In this document: one piece after another, positions 10,197 to 19,182 of the stretch | How the letters are laid out: each line of letters starts with the position of its first letter | Numbering within the stretch: position 1 is the first letter of the stretch | Notes under the pieces: model-generated | Seen by the model: the letters and a program-made list of their open reading frames with translations, nothing else | The model's database searches: none | Told to the model about the DNA's origin: nothing | NCBI GenBank assembly: GCA_023229505.1 | Contig: JALNZD010000006.1 | Location: 68,251-132,250 of the forward strand | Direction of reading: 5' to 3' | DNA: 64,000 bases | Source of the DNA: Bacteroidales bacterium | GTDB taxonomy: Bacteria; Bacteroidota; Bacteroidia; Bacteroidales; JAGOPY01 | Program-made: the position numbers and the translations under genes

Positions 10197-13100
10197 TTGA
10201 AAAGGATTCTTTTACTATTCATTATTCTAATACCAGCTCTATCAATCATTGCACAGAAAGAGGCTAACTTCTGGTATTTCGGACACTACGCCGGCATGAA
10301 TTTCGCCTTGGGCATCCCGATAGCTTTGACAAACGGTGCTCTCTACACCGGTGAAGGATGTTCCTCTATTTCAACTTCCACCGGAAACCTGCAGTTTTAC
10401 ACCGACGGCCGGTTTGTATATAACAAGAATCACAGTCAAATGCCACATGGAAGCGGCCTACTGGGCCATTCATCCAGCACCCAGTCCGGGATCATCGTTC
10501 CCAAGCCCGCCAGTACCAATCAGTATTATATTTTTACCGTCGATGCCTATGATAATAACCTGGCCAATGGTTTGTGCTATTCCCGTGTTGATATGACGCT
10601 CGATGGCGGCCTCGGGGATGTGGTCACCTCGGAAAAAAATATTTCCCTGATCCCTTTAACCTGTGAAAAAGTGACTGCCGTGGGGCATAGCAATGGCATC
10701 TCAATATGGGTTATTACTCACCAATGGGGCACCGATGCATTCTATGCTTATGAGATAACTACTGCAGGAGTGAACCTTACACCCGTTATCAGCCATACCG
10801 GACCTCCACTTATCGGGGATATGCAGGCTTCCAAGGGTTACATTAAAGTATCCCCGGATGGGTCAAAAATCGCCATGGCCAATAACACCGCATTTATGGT
10901 CGGGATTTTCAGCTTCAACCATGCCAACGGAACCGTAACCCACCTGGTGACAGACTATAACTTTGTAAACCCTGGAGGAAATGACCCGGGCGGGCCCTAT
11001 GGCGTTGAGTTTTCAGCAAACAGCCATTTGCTTTACATCGGCGAATGGAAGGCAAACCGCAAGATTTACCAGTATGACCTTACCTCAGGTGACCCCACGA
11101 CAATTCTGAATTCCAGGGTCATAGTGGCTTCGGTCGGCCAGAGCTCCCAGCCTATTGGCGCATTGCAACTCGGGCCAGACAACCGTTTATATATCGCTAG
11201 ATATGAAAATCCTTATATTTCACGGATCAATTCGCCTAATGTCATTGGCACGGGTTGTGGTTTCGTTGAAAATGCCCTTAACCTTGCGGGAAGGGAATCA
11301 ACCTACGGCCTGCCACCTTTTATCCAGTCTTTCTTTTATCTTACCGCTGATTTTTACTGGGATACACCCCTCTGTGACGGCACGCCCATCCAATTCTATA
11401 CCAGCGCCTCCGATAATCCCGATTCGGTTAAATGGAACTTCGGCGACCCCGACTCGGGTCCTGAAAATACATCCACACTGATAAACCCAACCCATTTGTA
11501 TACGTCAACGGGTAACTTTTGGGTCACTCTCGTCGTTTACCTCTATGGGGTTGCTAAAAATGTCTTTCACATTATAGTTGTGCATGAACAGCCAGAAGTG
11601 TTTATCGGGAATGATACGACGATGTGCGCCTCGGTACCGTTCATTCTGGATGCCGATACCGGGTTTGTCCACTATTTATGGCAGAATGGCGATTCAACCC
11701 AGACCACAGTGGCTGAAACATCGGGCCTTTACTGGTGCCAGGTGACCGGTGAAGGAGGCTGTACTGATACCGACTCCATAAACCTTATCGTTAACCCGGC
11801 ATATGATATCATTATGGATACTGCCATCTGCCAGGGTGAATCTTTCTTTGCCGGAGGTGGCTGGCAAACCCAGACAGGAACTTATTATGATTATTATCTT
11901 ACGGCCCATGATTGTGACAGTATCCTCACAACCAATCTTATGGTTAACGATACTTTCCAGCTAGTGCTTGATATGTCAATTTGCGAAGGGGATTCCATCT
12001 TTGCCGGTGGAGACTGGCAAACGGAAACGGGCATCTATTATGATCATTACCAAACCGTTAATGGCTGTGACAGCACCTGGGTAACGAACCTCACCGTTGC
12101 TAACAATATGTCCATTTATGAAAACATGACCATCTGCGAAGGCGACAGCGCCTTTCTCCAGGGAGGCTGGCAAATCCAGGCCGGCACTTACCGGGATACA
12201 GTTTCCTCCGGAACCGGTTGCGACAGTATCTTTATCACCCAGTTATCCCTTGCAGACACATTCTATATCATGAGCACCGCCAGTATCTGCCAGGGAGATT
12301 CAATTTATATTGGCGGAGCCTGGCGAAAGGTGGCAGGGAATTATTTCGATTATAAACAGACCCAACTGGGGTGCGACAGCACTATCCGGACCCAGCTGAG
12401 CATCATTGCTCCGGTTTACGGCGCTGACCAGGCTTCCATATGCCAGGGGGACTCCATCCTTATAGGCGGGATCTGGCGAAAATTAGCCGGTACTTATGAT
12501 AAATACCTTCAATCCTCATTGGGCTGCGATAGCATAGTGGCGGTGGATCTGACCGTCATCGCGCCGGTTTATGGCAACGACTCAATTACCATTTGCCAGG
12601 GGGATTCCATCTTCCTGGGAGGTGCTTACCGGAAAACGGCCGGGAACTATACTGAAATCCTGACTGCGCCTTCGACAGGCTGCGACAGCATCCTTACAAC
12701 GCAACTTACCGTCAATCAGGTTTATTTATCCGAGCTGGATACGTCCATCTGTGAAGGCGGTCAGATTTACCTGGGCGGCGGTTACCAGAACCAGGAAGGT
12801 ACTTATGAGGATTATTTCGTTACGGTCAATGGATGCGACAGCATTATCCGTACCTATCTTTCACTGGTATTTCTGCCAAAAGTGTTCCTGGGAAATGATA
12901 CCATCCTGCAAATCGGCTCGGAACTCTGGCTTTATGCTTTTTATCCCGGTGCATCCTATTTGTGGCAGGACGGTTCTTATGACTCCATCTTAAGTGTCAC
13001 GGAAACAGGGAACTACCATGTGGTGGTTACTACACAATGTGGGTTTGATACCGATTCCATCCATGTCCTGTTCGGTAATTATTACTGTGATCCCTTCGTT

Positions 13101-13370
13101 CCGAATGCCTTCACTCCCAATGGCGATGGGCAGAATGACATCTTCCTGCCTGTTTTCAGCTGTGAAATCCTTGAATACCAATTATTAATCTATGACCGTT
13201 GGGGCACATTGCTGTTTAAAACTAATGAACAGGGCCAGGGATGGGATGGAAGAATTAATGGTGAACTGGCCCCCGGCGAAGTCTACGTATGGTTGATTGT
13301 ATTCCGGTCTGGCCTGTATGACAGGATTGTCCAGAGAACCGCAAAGGGGAATGTTGTGGTGATCAGGTGA
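10197..13370 (+). CDS. T9SS type B (gliding-motility-associated C-terminus) protein with propeller-like and Cys repeats
   Basis: 1057 residues. The start is TTG: it is the only start that gives the clean signal peptide MKRILLLFIILIPALSIIAQ, and an in-frame TAA lies 25 bp upstream. Residues about 20-390 resemble the beta-propeller found in many type-B T9SS proteins (NFWYFGHYAGMNF). A PKD domain (KWNFGDPDSG) follows near 400-460. Residues about 540-890 hold seven repeats of about 50 residues, ICxGDSxxxGGxW...GxY...GCDSI..., each with two Cys. The C-terminal 95 residues (FVPNAFTPNGDGQND, YDRWG, WDG) are the type B sorting domain. It is divergent from the beta-helix gene; a GT-C gene starts 18 bp downstream. 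Ligand unknown. Confidence 0.92.
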   Translation: MKRILLLFIILIPALSIIAQKEANFWYFGHYAGMNFALGIPIALTNGALYTGEGCSSISTSTGNLQFYTDGRFVYNKNHSQMPHGSGLLGHSSSTQSGIIVPKPASTNQYYIFTVDAYDNNLANGLCYSRVDMTLDGGLGDVVTSEKNISLIPLTCEKVTAVGHSNGISIWVITHQWGTDAFYAYEITTAGVNLTPVISHTGPPLIGDMQASKGYIKVSPDGSKIAMANNTAFMVGIFSFNHANGTVTHLVTDYNFVNPGGNDPGGPYGVEFSANSHLLYIGEWKANRKIYQYDLTSGDPTTILNSRVIVASVGQSSQPIGALQLGPDNRLYIARYENPYISRINSPNVIGTGCGFVENALNLAGRESTYGLPPFIQSFFYLTADFYWDTPLCDGTPIQFYTSASDNPDSVKWNFGDPDSGPENTSTLINPTHLYTSTGNFWVTLVVYLYGVAKNVFHIIVVHEQPEVFIGNDTTMCASVPFILDADTGFVHYLWQNGDSTQTTVAETSGLYWCQVTGEGGCTDTDSINLIVNPAYDIIMDTAICQGESFFAGGGWQTQTGTYYDYYLTAHDCDSILTTNLMVNDTFQLVLDMSICEGDSIFAGGDWQTETGIYYDHYQTVNGCDSTWVTNLTVANNMSIYENMTICEGDSAFLQGGWQIQAGTYRDTVSSGTGCDSIFITQLSLADTFYIMSTASICQGDSIYIGGAWRKVAGNYFDYKQTQLGCDSTIRTQLSIIAPVYGADQASICQGDSILIGGIWRKLAGTYDKYLQSSLGCDSIVAVDLTVIAPVYGNDSITICQGDSIFLGGAYRKTAGNYTEILTAPSTGCDSILTTQLTVNQVYLSELDTSICEGGQIYLGGGYQNQEGTYEDYFVTVNGCDSIIRTYLSLVFLPKVFLGNDTILQIGSELWLYAFYPGASYLWQDGSYDSILSVTETGNYHVVVTTQCGFDTDSIHVLFGNYYCDPFVPNAFTPNGDGQNDIFLPVFSCEILEYQLLIYDRWGTLLFKTNEQGQGWDGRINGELAPGEVYVWLIVFRSGLYDRIVQRTAKGNVVVIR

Positions 13371-13388
13371 GATGAAGATTCAGTTTAC

Positions 13389-15098
13389 ATGATATTTAAA
13401 AAAAACCTGTTGTGGATATTTCTTGGCATCTGGCTGGCAATCAATTTGCTCCAGGCTTATTTCACCGGTTTGTTTAATGATGAAGCCTACTATTTTTTTT
13501 ATTCCCTTGACCTTTCCTGGGGCTATTATGATCATCCTCCGCTTATTGCCATTTTCATCAAGCTGGGATACTTAATCTTCAATAATGAACTGGGAGTGAG
13601 AATTCTGATTGTTTTATTATCCCTCTGCACTATTCTGATCATTTATAAATTATCAGAAGTTAAAAATGATTTGCTTTTCGGGGTGCTTATCTTCTCTTTC
13701 ATGATTTTTCAAATCACCGGTTTTCTTGCCCTTCCCGATTCGCTGCTTCTATTCTTCACTGCACTCTTTTTTCTGGTTTACAAAAGCTATACTGAAGAAA
13801 GCAATATGCTGAATGCATTGCTGTTGGGTGTGGTGATGGCCGGGATGCTTTATAGCAAATATTTAGGGATAATGATCATCTTCTTTACGGTGATGTCGAA
13901 TTACCGTCTGTTGTTTAAAAGATCATTCTGGTTAGCTGTCGTGGTTACAACCGTTTTATTTATTCCCCACCTGATCTGGCAGTACCGGCATGATTTCCCT
14001 TCTTTCTATTACCATCTTCTCGAAAGAAGCCACGATGAAGTATTTCGATGGAGTAACTTCGGTGACTACATCATCGGTCAGTTTGGCATGACCAATCCAA
14101 TATTGTTCATCCCCATCCTGTATTTCATTATAAGGTTTAAACCTTTAAATCTCTTTGACAGGTCCCTTAAATTCACAGCGCTCGGCAGCCTGCTGTTGCC
14201 ATTCCTGTTAATGCTCAAAGGCAGGGTGGAAGCCAACTGGACCATGGCCGGCCTGATCCCGGTTTTCCTGATTGCTTTCAGGATTTTCGCCAGCCGGCCT
14301 AAATTACACCGCTATCTTTATTATACCGGCGGTATTTCACTGGTTCTCATCCTTCTGATCAGGATATTACTGGTCCATAACTTCCTTCCGGAAAAATACC
14401 ATAAGCAGATTAAAGCATTAAGCACCGGATGGGAGGCATTTTCCGAAGAAGTCAGTGCACTGGCAGAAAACCGGTCCGTGGTATTCATCGGATCATACCA
14501 GAATCCCTCCCAATACATGTTCTACACGGGGAAAGATGCATTTTCCTTTAATAATGCGCTATACCGGAATAACCAGTTTGACCTGGAAGGTATTGAGGAG
14601 CAACTACAAGGCAGGGAAGTATTGATTTTCATTCCCAAACGTAATTTAAACCGGGATGAAATGGATGATTATAACATACAACTTACCGACAGTCTGGCGC
14701 TTCCCACCGGATCAACCCAGTATTATCACATTGAAAATAATTTTCGCTCCTACAATTTCCTGCAGACGGATATTCTGCTTAATAATCATGATGTAAAGGC
14801 AGGCACAGAAGTTACGATCCCGGTAATTCTCAGGAATCCCGGTGACCGGCCGGTATATTTTAATGAAGCAGAACCCGGCAGGGTTTTTCTGACATTTGTA
14901 CTTCTGCAGAATGGAAAACCGGTGATTTATGAGAAGTTTGAAGATATCTCTCATTTAGTATTAAAGGATGAATATAAAACATCCTTCAGGATGAAAGTTC
15001 CTGATAAACCGGGAGTATATTATCTCAAGATCTCGATAAAAAGCAGATGGCTTCCTCCCGGGATCAATAGCAGGCTTTTTAAGATCAGGGTGAAGTAA
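13389..15098 (+). CDS. GT-C (GT39/ArnT-like) membrane glycosyltransferase
   Basis: A 569-residue integral membrane protein. The first periplasmic loop has FNDEAYYFFYSLDLSWGYYDHPP, the acidic-residue motif of the ArnT/PMT-like GT39 clan, which transfers sugar from a polyprenyl-phosphate donor on the periplasmic face. About ten hydrophobic segments span residues 5-340. The last 220 residues are soluble and end in a beta-rich domain. The ATG lies 18 bp after the T9SS protein stop, so co-transcription is likely, which could mean glycosylation of exported protein or lipid. Acceptor unknown. Confidence 0.85.
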   Translation: MIFKKNLLWIFLGIWLAINLLQAYFTGLFNDEAYYFFYSLDLSWGYYDHPPLIAIFIKLGYLIFNNELGVRILIVLLSLCTILIIYKLSEVKNDLLFGVLIFSFMIFQITGFLALPDSLLLFFTALFFLVYKSYTEESNMLNALLLGVVMAGMLYSKYLGIMIIFFTVMSNYRLLFKRSFWLAVVVTTVLFIPHLIWQYRHDFPSFYYHLLERSHDEVFRWSNFGDYIIGQFGMTNPILFIPILYFIIRFKPLNLFDRSLKFTALGSLLLPFLLMLKGRVEANWTMAGLIPVFLIAFRIFASRPKLHRYLYYTGGISLVLILLIRILLVHNFLPEKYHKQIKALSTGWEAFSEEVSALAENRSVVFIGSYQNPSQYMFYTGKDAFSFNNALYRNNQFDLEGIEEQLQGREVLIFIPKRNLNRDEMDDYNIQLTDSLALPTGSTQYYHIENNFRSYNFLQTDILLNNHDVKAGTEVTIPVILRNPGDRPVYFNEAEPGRVFLTFVLLQNGKPVIYEKFEDISHLVLKDEYKTSFRMKVPDKPGVYYLKISIKSRWLPPGINSRLFKIRVK

Positions 15099-15177
15099 AA
15101 AGCCAGAATAAAAGCATTGTCGTAATAATAATCAAAAAAATAATTTTGATATATGAGCATAATTGTCAAATAAGTAT

Positions 15178-15185
15178 TATCTTTG
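15178..15185 (+). promoter_or_regulatory. Bacteroidota -7 promoter element (TATCTTTG)
   Basis: An exact match to the TAnnTTTG consensus, 104 bp upstream of the RRM gene. A clear -33 TTTG at standard spacing is not seen. The implied 5' leader is about 95 nt and T-rich. Confidence 0.5.
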
Positions 15186-15289
15186 TGGCCACTTTATAAA
15201 ATTCAGTTGTGCACCTCTTAGTCTTACATTATCCCCATTTATTAAATACTACCACTTTTTTTTATTAATCATTTTTATTTTTTTTCCAC

Positions 15290-15574
15290 ATGAACATTTT
15301 TGTAGCAAAACTCAGTGCATCCACTACGAGTGAAGATTTGAGAACTTTATTTGCAGAATACGGCGAAGTCGTTTCCGCGAATGTTATTTTCGACAAGATG
15401 ACCGGAAGGTCAAAAAGGTTTGGTTTCGTTGAAATGAAGAACGATGAAGAGGCTAACAAAGCCATCAACGAACTGAATGAATGCGAATACGACAACAGCC
15501 AGATCGTAGTGAAAAAAGCCCGGCCTGCAACTGAAGGCCCGAGGCCTCCAAGACGCGAATTCAGAAGGTATTAA
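15290..15574 (+). CDS. Single-RRM RNA-binding protein
   Basis: A 94-residue protein that is almost entirely one RRM domain: RNP2 is NIFVAKL (residues 2-8) and RNP1 is RSKRFGFVEM (about 43-52). A short basic, Pro/Arg-rich tail (RPPRREFRRY) ends it. Small RRM proteins of this type are common in Bacteroidota and bind single-stranded RNA; they may act as post-transcriptional regulators. It is monocistronic, with a TATCTTTG element and a long T-rich leader upstream, and faces the convergent cysteine desulfurase gene. Confidence 0.95.
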   Translation: MNIFVAKLSASTTSEDLRTLFAEYGEVVSANVIFDKMTGRSKRFGFVEMKNDEEANKAINELNECEYDNSQIVVKKARPATEGPRPPRREFRRY

Positions 15575-15607
15575 TAACCATTCCTGAAAAATCCTGCCGG
15601 GATGAAA

Positions 15608-16759
15608 TCATCCCCGTAGGGAAGCGATTTCGGCAACTGCCTGAATAGCTTTTTCGATGTGATCATCCGTGTTAAACGGGCCAATGCTCAGTCGCACGGT
15701 GCCATGGATCTTATCAGTGCCTAAGCCCTGATGAACCATGGGAGCACATTGCAAGCCGGTCCGGCAGGCTATGCTGTAGTCAACATCCAGCATAGTACCT
15801 ATGTCACCTGATTCAAAACCGTCAACGTTAAAACTCAGGACAGAATTTTGATTTACAGGGTCTTCCGCACAATAAGTCGTAACCCGACTGATCTGCTGAA
15901 GGCCTTTTCTTAATTTATCCCATAAGGCGATTTCCCTGGTATGCAGGTTTTCTATACCTTGCCCAATCACCCACCTGACGCCGGCATTAAGCCCGGCTAC
16001 ACCCAGGATGTTCAATGTTCCACACTCCAGGCGGTAAGGGTACTCTTCCAGGTGTGTTTTCTGGGCAGAACGGACCCCTGTGCCACCATAACGCGTCAAC
16101 CTCACCGGGACATTTTCCATCACATAAGATCCGCCAATACCGGTTGGCCCCATCAGGCATTTATGACCGGTGAAAACCACCACATCAATTCCCATAGCTT
16201 TTATATCGACAGGGATCACGCCGGCACTCTGGCTTGCATCGACAATTAAATAAACCCCCATTTCCTTACAGATCTTTCCGATCTCTGCAACAGGCTGAAT
16301 GGTTCCGATCACGTTGGAACTGTGATTGACCACCACCATCCTGGTGTTTTTGCGGATAACCTTCCGGAAATCATCAGGGTGCACATAGCCTTTGTTATCG
16401 AATGGCACATGAGTAAGTTCGATGATCCCTTCCATCATCAGGTGGTGAAGCGGACGGAGCACAGAATTATGTTCCAGCGTGGTCGTGACCACGTGATCGC
16501 CTTTTTCAGCAAGGCCCTGCAGGATTATATTCAGGGAGTCGCTTGCGTTATAACTGAAAGTTAAACGGTTTGGATCGTCTCCATTAAATAGGTCCGTAAG
16601 CAGTTTCCGGGTATCTTGCACGACTTCTTCGGTTTCAATGGCGGCATCAAAGCCGGAGCGGCCGGGATTCACGCCATTTTTCCGGTAAAAGCTGTCCATG
16701 AACTTGTAGACCACTTCAGGTTTAGGGAAGGATGTGGCTGAATTGTCAAGATAGATCAT
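15608..16759 (-). CDS. Cysteine desulfurase family protein (class V aminotransferase)
   Basis: A 383-residue PLP enzyme of the NifS/SufS family, which takes sulfur from cysteine as an enzyme persulfide. The N-terminus MIYLDNSATSFPKP, the PLP-lysine motif TGHKCLMGPTG (Lys near 199) and the C-terminal RTGLQCAP (catalytic Cys near 340) are all present. It is the last gene of the minus-strand DsrC operon, 54 bp after the DsrK-like gene. The context suggests that its persulfide could feed DsrC, but this is inference; general Fe-S or thio-cofactor supply is the alternative. Confidence 0.92.
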   Translation of the reverse strand: MIYLDNSATSFPKPEVVYKFMDSFYRKNGVNPGRSGFDAAIETEEVVQDTRKLLTDLFNGDDPNRLTFSYNASDSLNIILQGLAEKGDHVVTTTLEHNSVLRPLHHLMMEGIIELTHVPFDNKGYVHPDDFRKVIRKNTRMVVVNHSSNVIGTIQPVAEIGKICKEMGVYLIVDASQSAGVIPVDIKAMGIDVVVFTGHKCLMGPTGIGGSYVMENVPVRLTRYGGTGVRSAQKTHLEEYPYRLECGTLNILGVAGLNAGVRWVIGQGIENLHTREIALWDKLRKGLQQISRVTTYCAEDPVNQNSVLSFNVDGFESGDIGTMLDVDYSIACRTGLQCAPMVHQGLGTDKIHGTVRLSIGPFNTDDHIEKAIQAVAEIASLRG

Positions 16760-16813
16760 CGCCTGAATAGTTTGTTTTGGTTAGCTGGATATTTATTAAA
16801 ATCTAATAGTAAG

Positions 16814-18124
16814 TTATTGACTAACAGGGTTTTCTAAAACAAGTGCCTCGGCAACTATTTCAGCAACGGTCATGATTTTGACGCCAAGCTTATAGGCTGC
16901 ATTCGTCTGAATAAGCTGGTCGACGCAATTATGGCAGGGTGTACATACGATGTCAGCCGCTGTATTTCTGATCTGTTCGGCTTTCAAACCGGCGATTTTC
17001 ATCCGCCGTTCGTTGTATTCACTCATGGCAAGTTGTCCTCCTCCACCGCCGCAGCAAAGGTTGTCGGCACCATGGGGCGTCATTTCCACAAAATCACTGA
17101 CCGCATGCCGCAGAATGTAGCGTTGTTCTTCAATTACCCCGCCGGTTCTCACCAGGTTGCAGGGATCATGAAGCGTGACTTTACCTTTTATCTTTGTGGG
17201 ATCGACCTTGATCCGCCCTTCCCTGATATATTCTGCAATCAATTCACCGCAGGTCAGAACCTCAAAAGGGAAAGTCTTTTTAAGATAATTCGGCGCTTCC
17301 CATCGGAAAACCCTGTAACCATGGCCACACTCAGCCATGACACACCGGCTGGCTTTCATGTGGTCAACTTCATCGTACATCCTCTGCGCTAATATCCCGG
17401 CTTCATCCATATTACCGGAAAAATACGCATAATTGGTCACATCATACATCCGGGAGGAAAGGGTCCAGCTTTCACCGGCGGCATAGAATATTTTTGCCAT
17501 TGCCGATATGGATAGCGGAAAAAACTTGGGTTCCCTCGGGTTCAACGTGTACATGATTTTTTTACCGGGTCCATCAATTGGAATGGAGGCCTGCACATCA
17601 TTCACCTCAAGGCGCAAATCTTCTTCAAGCCATTTTATCGTATCCATTAATTCTTCTTTTGGGATAGACATATTGTTTCCGCTCCGGATAGCAGAATCAA
17701 CGGTTGATTGCAAAGTTTCGGGCACGTAACCCATGTTGGCCAGCATGGCACGCCCGGTCCGAACCAGGTAACCGATATCAACGCCGATAGAACAATGTAC
17801 CGTACACCGGTCGCACATGGTGCAGGCGCCATACAACAGGTCTACCATTTCCCGGATAGTTTCATCATCGAGATCCCTTGCCCCGGTAAGCCAGGGAACG
17901 GTTTTGCCGGTCAGGGTATGGTAACGCCGGTAAATGGAAGATACAAGGTCGACTTTTTTAGCCGGAATATAGCGGGAATCCTGGTAAATATTGTAATAGA
18001 TGCAACTTTCGGCACAAAGCCCGCAGTGGACACAACTGTTGAGATGAGTCAGCAGCTTGCTGCTGCTGTCTGATTCAAAGACTTCCAGTCCTTTTTTCTT
18101 TTGATCTTCGGTTAATTCTCCCAT
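16814..18124 (-). CDS. DsrK/HdrD-like Fe-S oxidoreductase with CCG domain
   Basis: 436 residues from the ATG at 18124; a TTG nine bases upstream is less likely. Two ferredoxin-like [4Fe-4S] motifs are intact: CVHCGLCAESC (residues 31-41) and CTMCDRCTVHC (about 98-108). The C-terminal half has ECGHGYR, a signature of DsrK-type proteins, and a full CCG motif: Cys in HDPCN, then CC in CCGGGGG 34 residues later, then CTPC. In DsrMKJOP and Hdr the CCG domain binds the noncubane cluster that reduces disulfides or trisulfides. The DsrM-like gene ends 5 bp upstream and dsrC lies before that, so DsrC is the likely partner. It is shorter than typical DsrK (about 540 residues). Confidence 0.88.
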   Translation of the reverse strand: MGELTEDQKKKGLEVFESDSSSKLLTHLNSCVHCGLCAESCIYYNIYQDSRYIPAKKVDLVSSIYRRYHTLTGKTVPWLTGARDLDDETIREMVDLLYGACTMCDRCTVHCSIGVDIGYLVRTGRAMLANMGYVPETLQSTVDSAIRSGNNMSIPKEELMDTIKWLEEDLRLEVNDVQASIPIDGPGKKIMYTLNPREPKFFPLSISAMAKIFYAAGESWTLSSRMYDVTNYAYFSGNMDEAGILAQRMYDEVDHMKASRCVMAECGHGYRVFRWEAPNYLKKTFPFEVLTCGELIAEYIREGRIKVDPTKIKGKVTLHDPCNLVRTGGVIEEQRYILRHAVSDFVEMTPHGADNLCCGGGGGQLAMSEYNERRMKIAGLKAEQIRNTAADIVCTPCHNCVDQLIQTNAAYKLGVKIMTVAEIVAEALVLENPVSQ

Positions 18125-18129
18125 AGAAG

Positions 18130-18792
18130 TCAATTTTTCACATTACCTGGTGGCCAGACGCCACGCCATCCGAAGAAGATGCCAAGGTGATAACGGGCAG
18201 CGAAAAAATAAACTGTATGCCTGAGTTTGCCAATGGGGATGTAAAGCATCAGGATTGTAAAGATAAGATAATAGGATGGTAAGACGATAGGAAGATGATA
18301 AGACGGTAAGACTGTAAGAACAAGTAGGACGGCGATTGTAGTAAACTGAAATATGGTGACCAGGAAGTTTGAAATAAAATCATCCGGGTTCGACAATGCC
18401 CTTAGCTCTTTTCTGATAACCCTTTTAAACAGGATAGCGGTGCCGCTCAGAGCCGAGATGCATAAAAACGCCATGATAACATTGGCAATCCATCCTTCCG
18501 GAACCAGGCCGGATATAAAAAAGAAAAACAGCAGCAGGGAAAGAAATGTGCCCATATGATAGAACAATCCGGCGGTATAAGTAGGGAGATGAAGAAAGGC
18601 TGATTCTTTCCTTGCAGGGCTCATGGCGCCGGTAAAAGCATAGCGAACTGCTTTCCCGGTTTTACCTGCCGGACGGGAATAATCAACCGGTTTCCCCAGG
18701 CGCAGCAGCCTGATAAAATGCACCAGGCAGGCAGTCAGGCAAATCCCAAGTGCGGCCAGTGCCATCCATTGATACCATTGCAGGGCCATCAT
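18130..18792 (-). CDS. DsrM/NarI-like membrane cytochrome b subunit
   Basis: 220 residues with about five transmembrane segments. Histidines suitable for heme b ligation occur in FYHMGTF and in GKLRHTVYFFAARYHLG, followed by FFGWRGVWPP, the C-terminal signature of NarI/DsrM quinol-linked cytochromes. The gene lies 6 bp after dsrC and 5 bp before the DsrK-like gene. The expected role is electron transfer between the quinone pool and the cytoplasmic DsrK-like subunit. It is shorter than many DsrM proteins. Residues about 158-177 (VLPSYHLPIVLPSYYLI) are encoded by an 8-bp-period repeat, listed separately. Confidence 0.85.
   Translation of the reverse strand: MMALQWYQWMALAALGICLTACLVHFIRLLRLGKPVDYSRPAGKTGKAVRYAFTGAMSPARKESAFLHLPTYTAGLFYHMGTFLSLLLFFFFISGLVPEGWIANVIMAFLCISALSGTAILFKRVIRKELRALSNPDDFISNFLVTIFQFTTIAVLLVLTVLPSYHLPIVLPSYYLIFTILMLYIPIGKLRHTVYFFAARYHLGIFFGWRGVWPPGNVKN
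18260..18320 (-). repeat. 8-bp-period word array inside the DsrM-like gene
   Basis: On the minus strand the words CTTACAGT, CTTACCGT, CTTATCAT, CTTCCTAT and variants follow one another. Eight bases is not a multiple of three, but 24 bases is, giving an eight-residue repeat (LPSYHLPI / VLPSYYLI). It lies in a transmembrane segment and keeps the frame open. Similar C/T-rich words occur in the intergenic array at 46531-46565. Confidence 0.65.
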
Positions 18793-18798
18793 TGCAGG

Positions 18799-19116
18799 TT
18801 AAACGCAGCCATCAGGTTTTGGGAGACCGGCAACCCGGCAGGCACCCCGGGCAGGGCCTAATGGGAATAACTCGTAAACTTCCCTGAGCCGAAGACCTGT
18901 TTCCTGGCAAATAGTCCGGATCATGGGCGCCATGCCTTTTTCTTCATAATTACGGCGGATGATATTCACAATAGCCCAATGATTGTCAGTCATTTCTGTA
19001 ATCCCGTCGTACCTGGCAATCAAAATAGCTACCTCGCGATTCCATGTCTCCGGATGTGCCAGGAAACCATCACCATCTACCTCAAATAATCTTCCTTCAA
19101 TTTCCATTGTCGGCAT
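18799..19116 (-). CDS. dsrC: DsrC/TusE-family sulfur carrier with both redox cysteines
   Basis: 105 residues. The N-terminus (EIEGRLFEVDGDGFLAHPETWN) and the core WAIVNIIRRNYEEKG match the DsrC/TusE fold. The C-terminal arm is CRVAGLPKPDGCV: Cys93 and the penultimate Cys104 are separated by ten residues. This is the arrangement of true DsrC, which forms the DsrC trisulfide; TusE has only the last Cys. The gene is first in a tight run with the DsrM-like (6 bp) and DsrK-like genes, and follows the 81-residue Cys protein. No dsrAB is in view. Its role is probably carrying protein-bound sulfur reduced or oxidised by the membrane complex; the direction cannot be told from sequence. Confidence 0.93.
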   Translation of the reverse strand: MPTMEIEGRLFEVDGDGFLAHPETWNREVAILIARYDGITEMTDNHWAIVNIIRRNYEEKGMAPMIRTICQETGLRLREVYELFPLGPARGACRVAGLPKPDGCV

Positions 19117-19127
19117 AACTATATAAG

Positions 19128-19155
19128 TTTTGAGTTTTGAGTTTTAAGTTTTGAG
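19128..19155. repeat. 7-bp word array (TTTTGAG x4)
   Basis: Four heptamers (TTTTGAG, TTTTGAG, TTTTAAG, TTTTGAG) lie between the 81-residue gene and dsrC, 27 bp beyond the stop of the former. Confidence 0.75.
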
Positions 19156-19182
19156 TTAGGTAGCTTTCTTATAAATTCAAGA

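Noticed and set aside
15599..15614. GGGATGA-AA-TCATCCC hairpin as terminator between the RRM and desulfurase genes
   Set aside because: The loop is only two bases, it overlaps the desulfurase stop codon, and no T-run follows on either strand.
16931..17392. 153-codon plus-strand ORF
   Set aside because: Antisense to the CCG domain of the DsrK-like gene.
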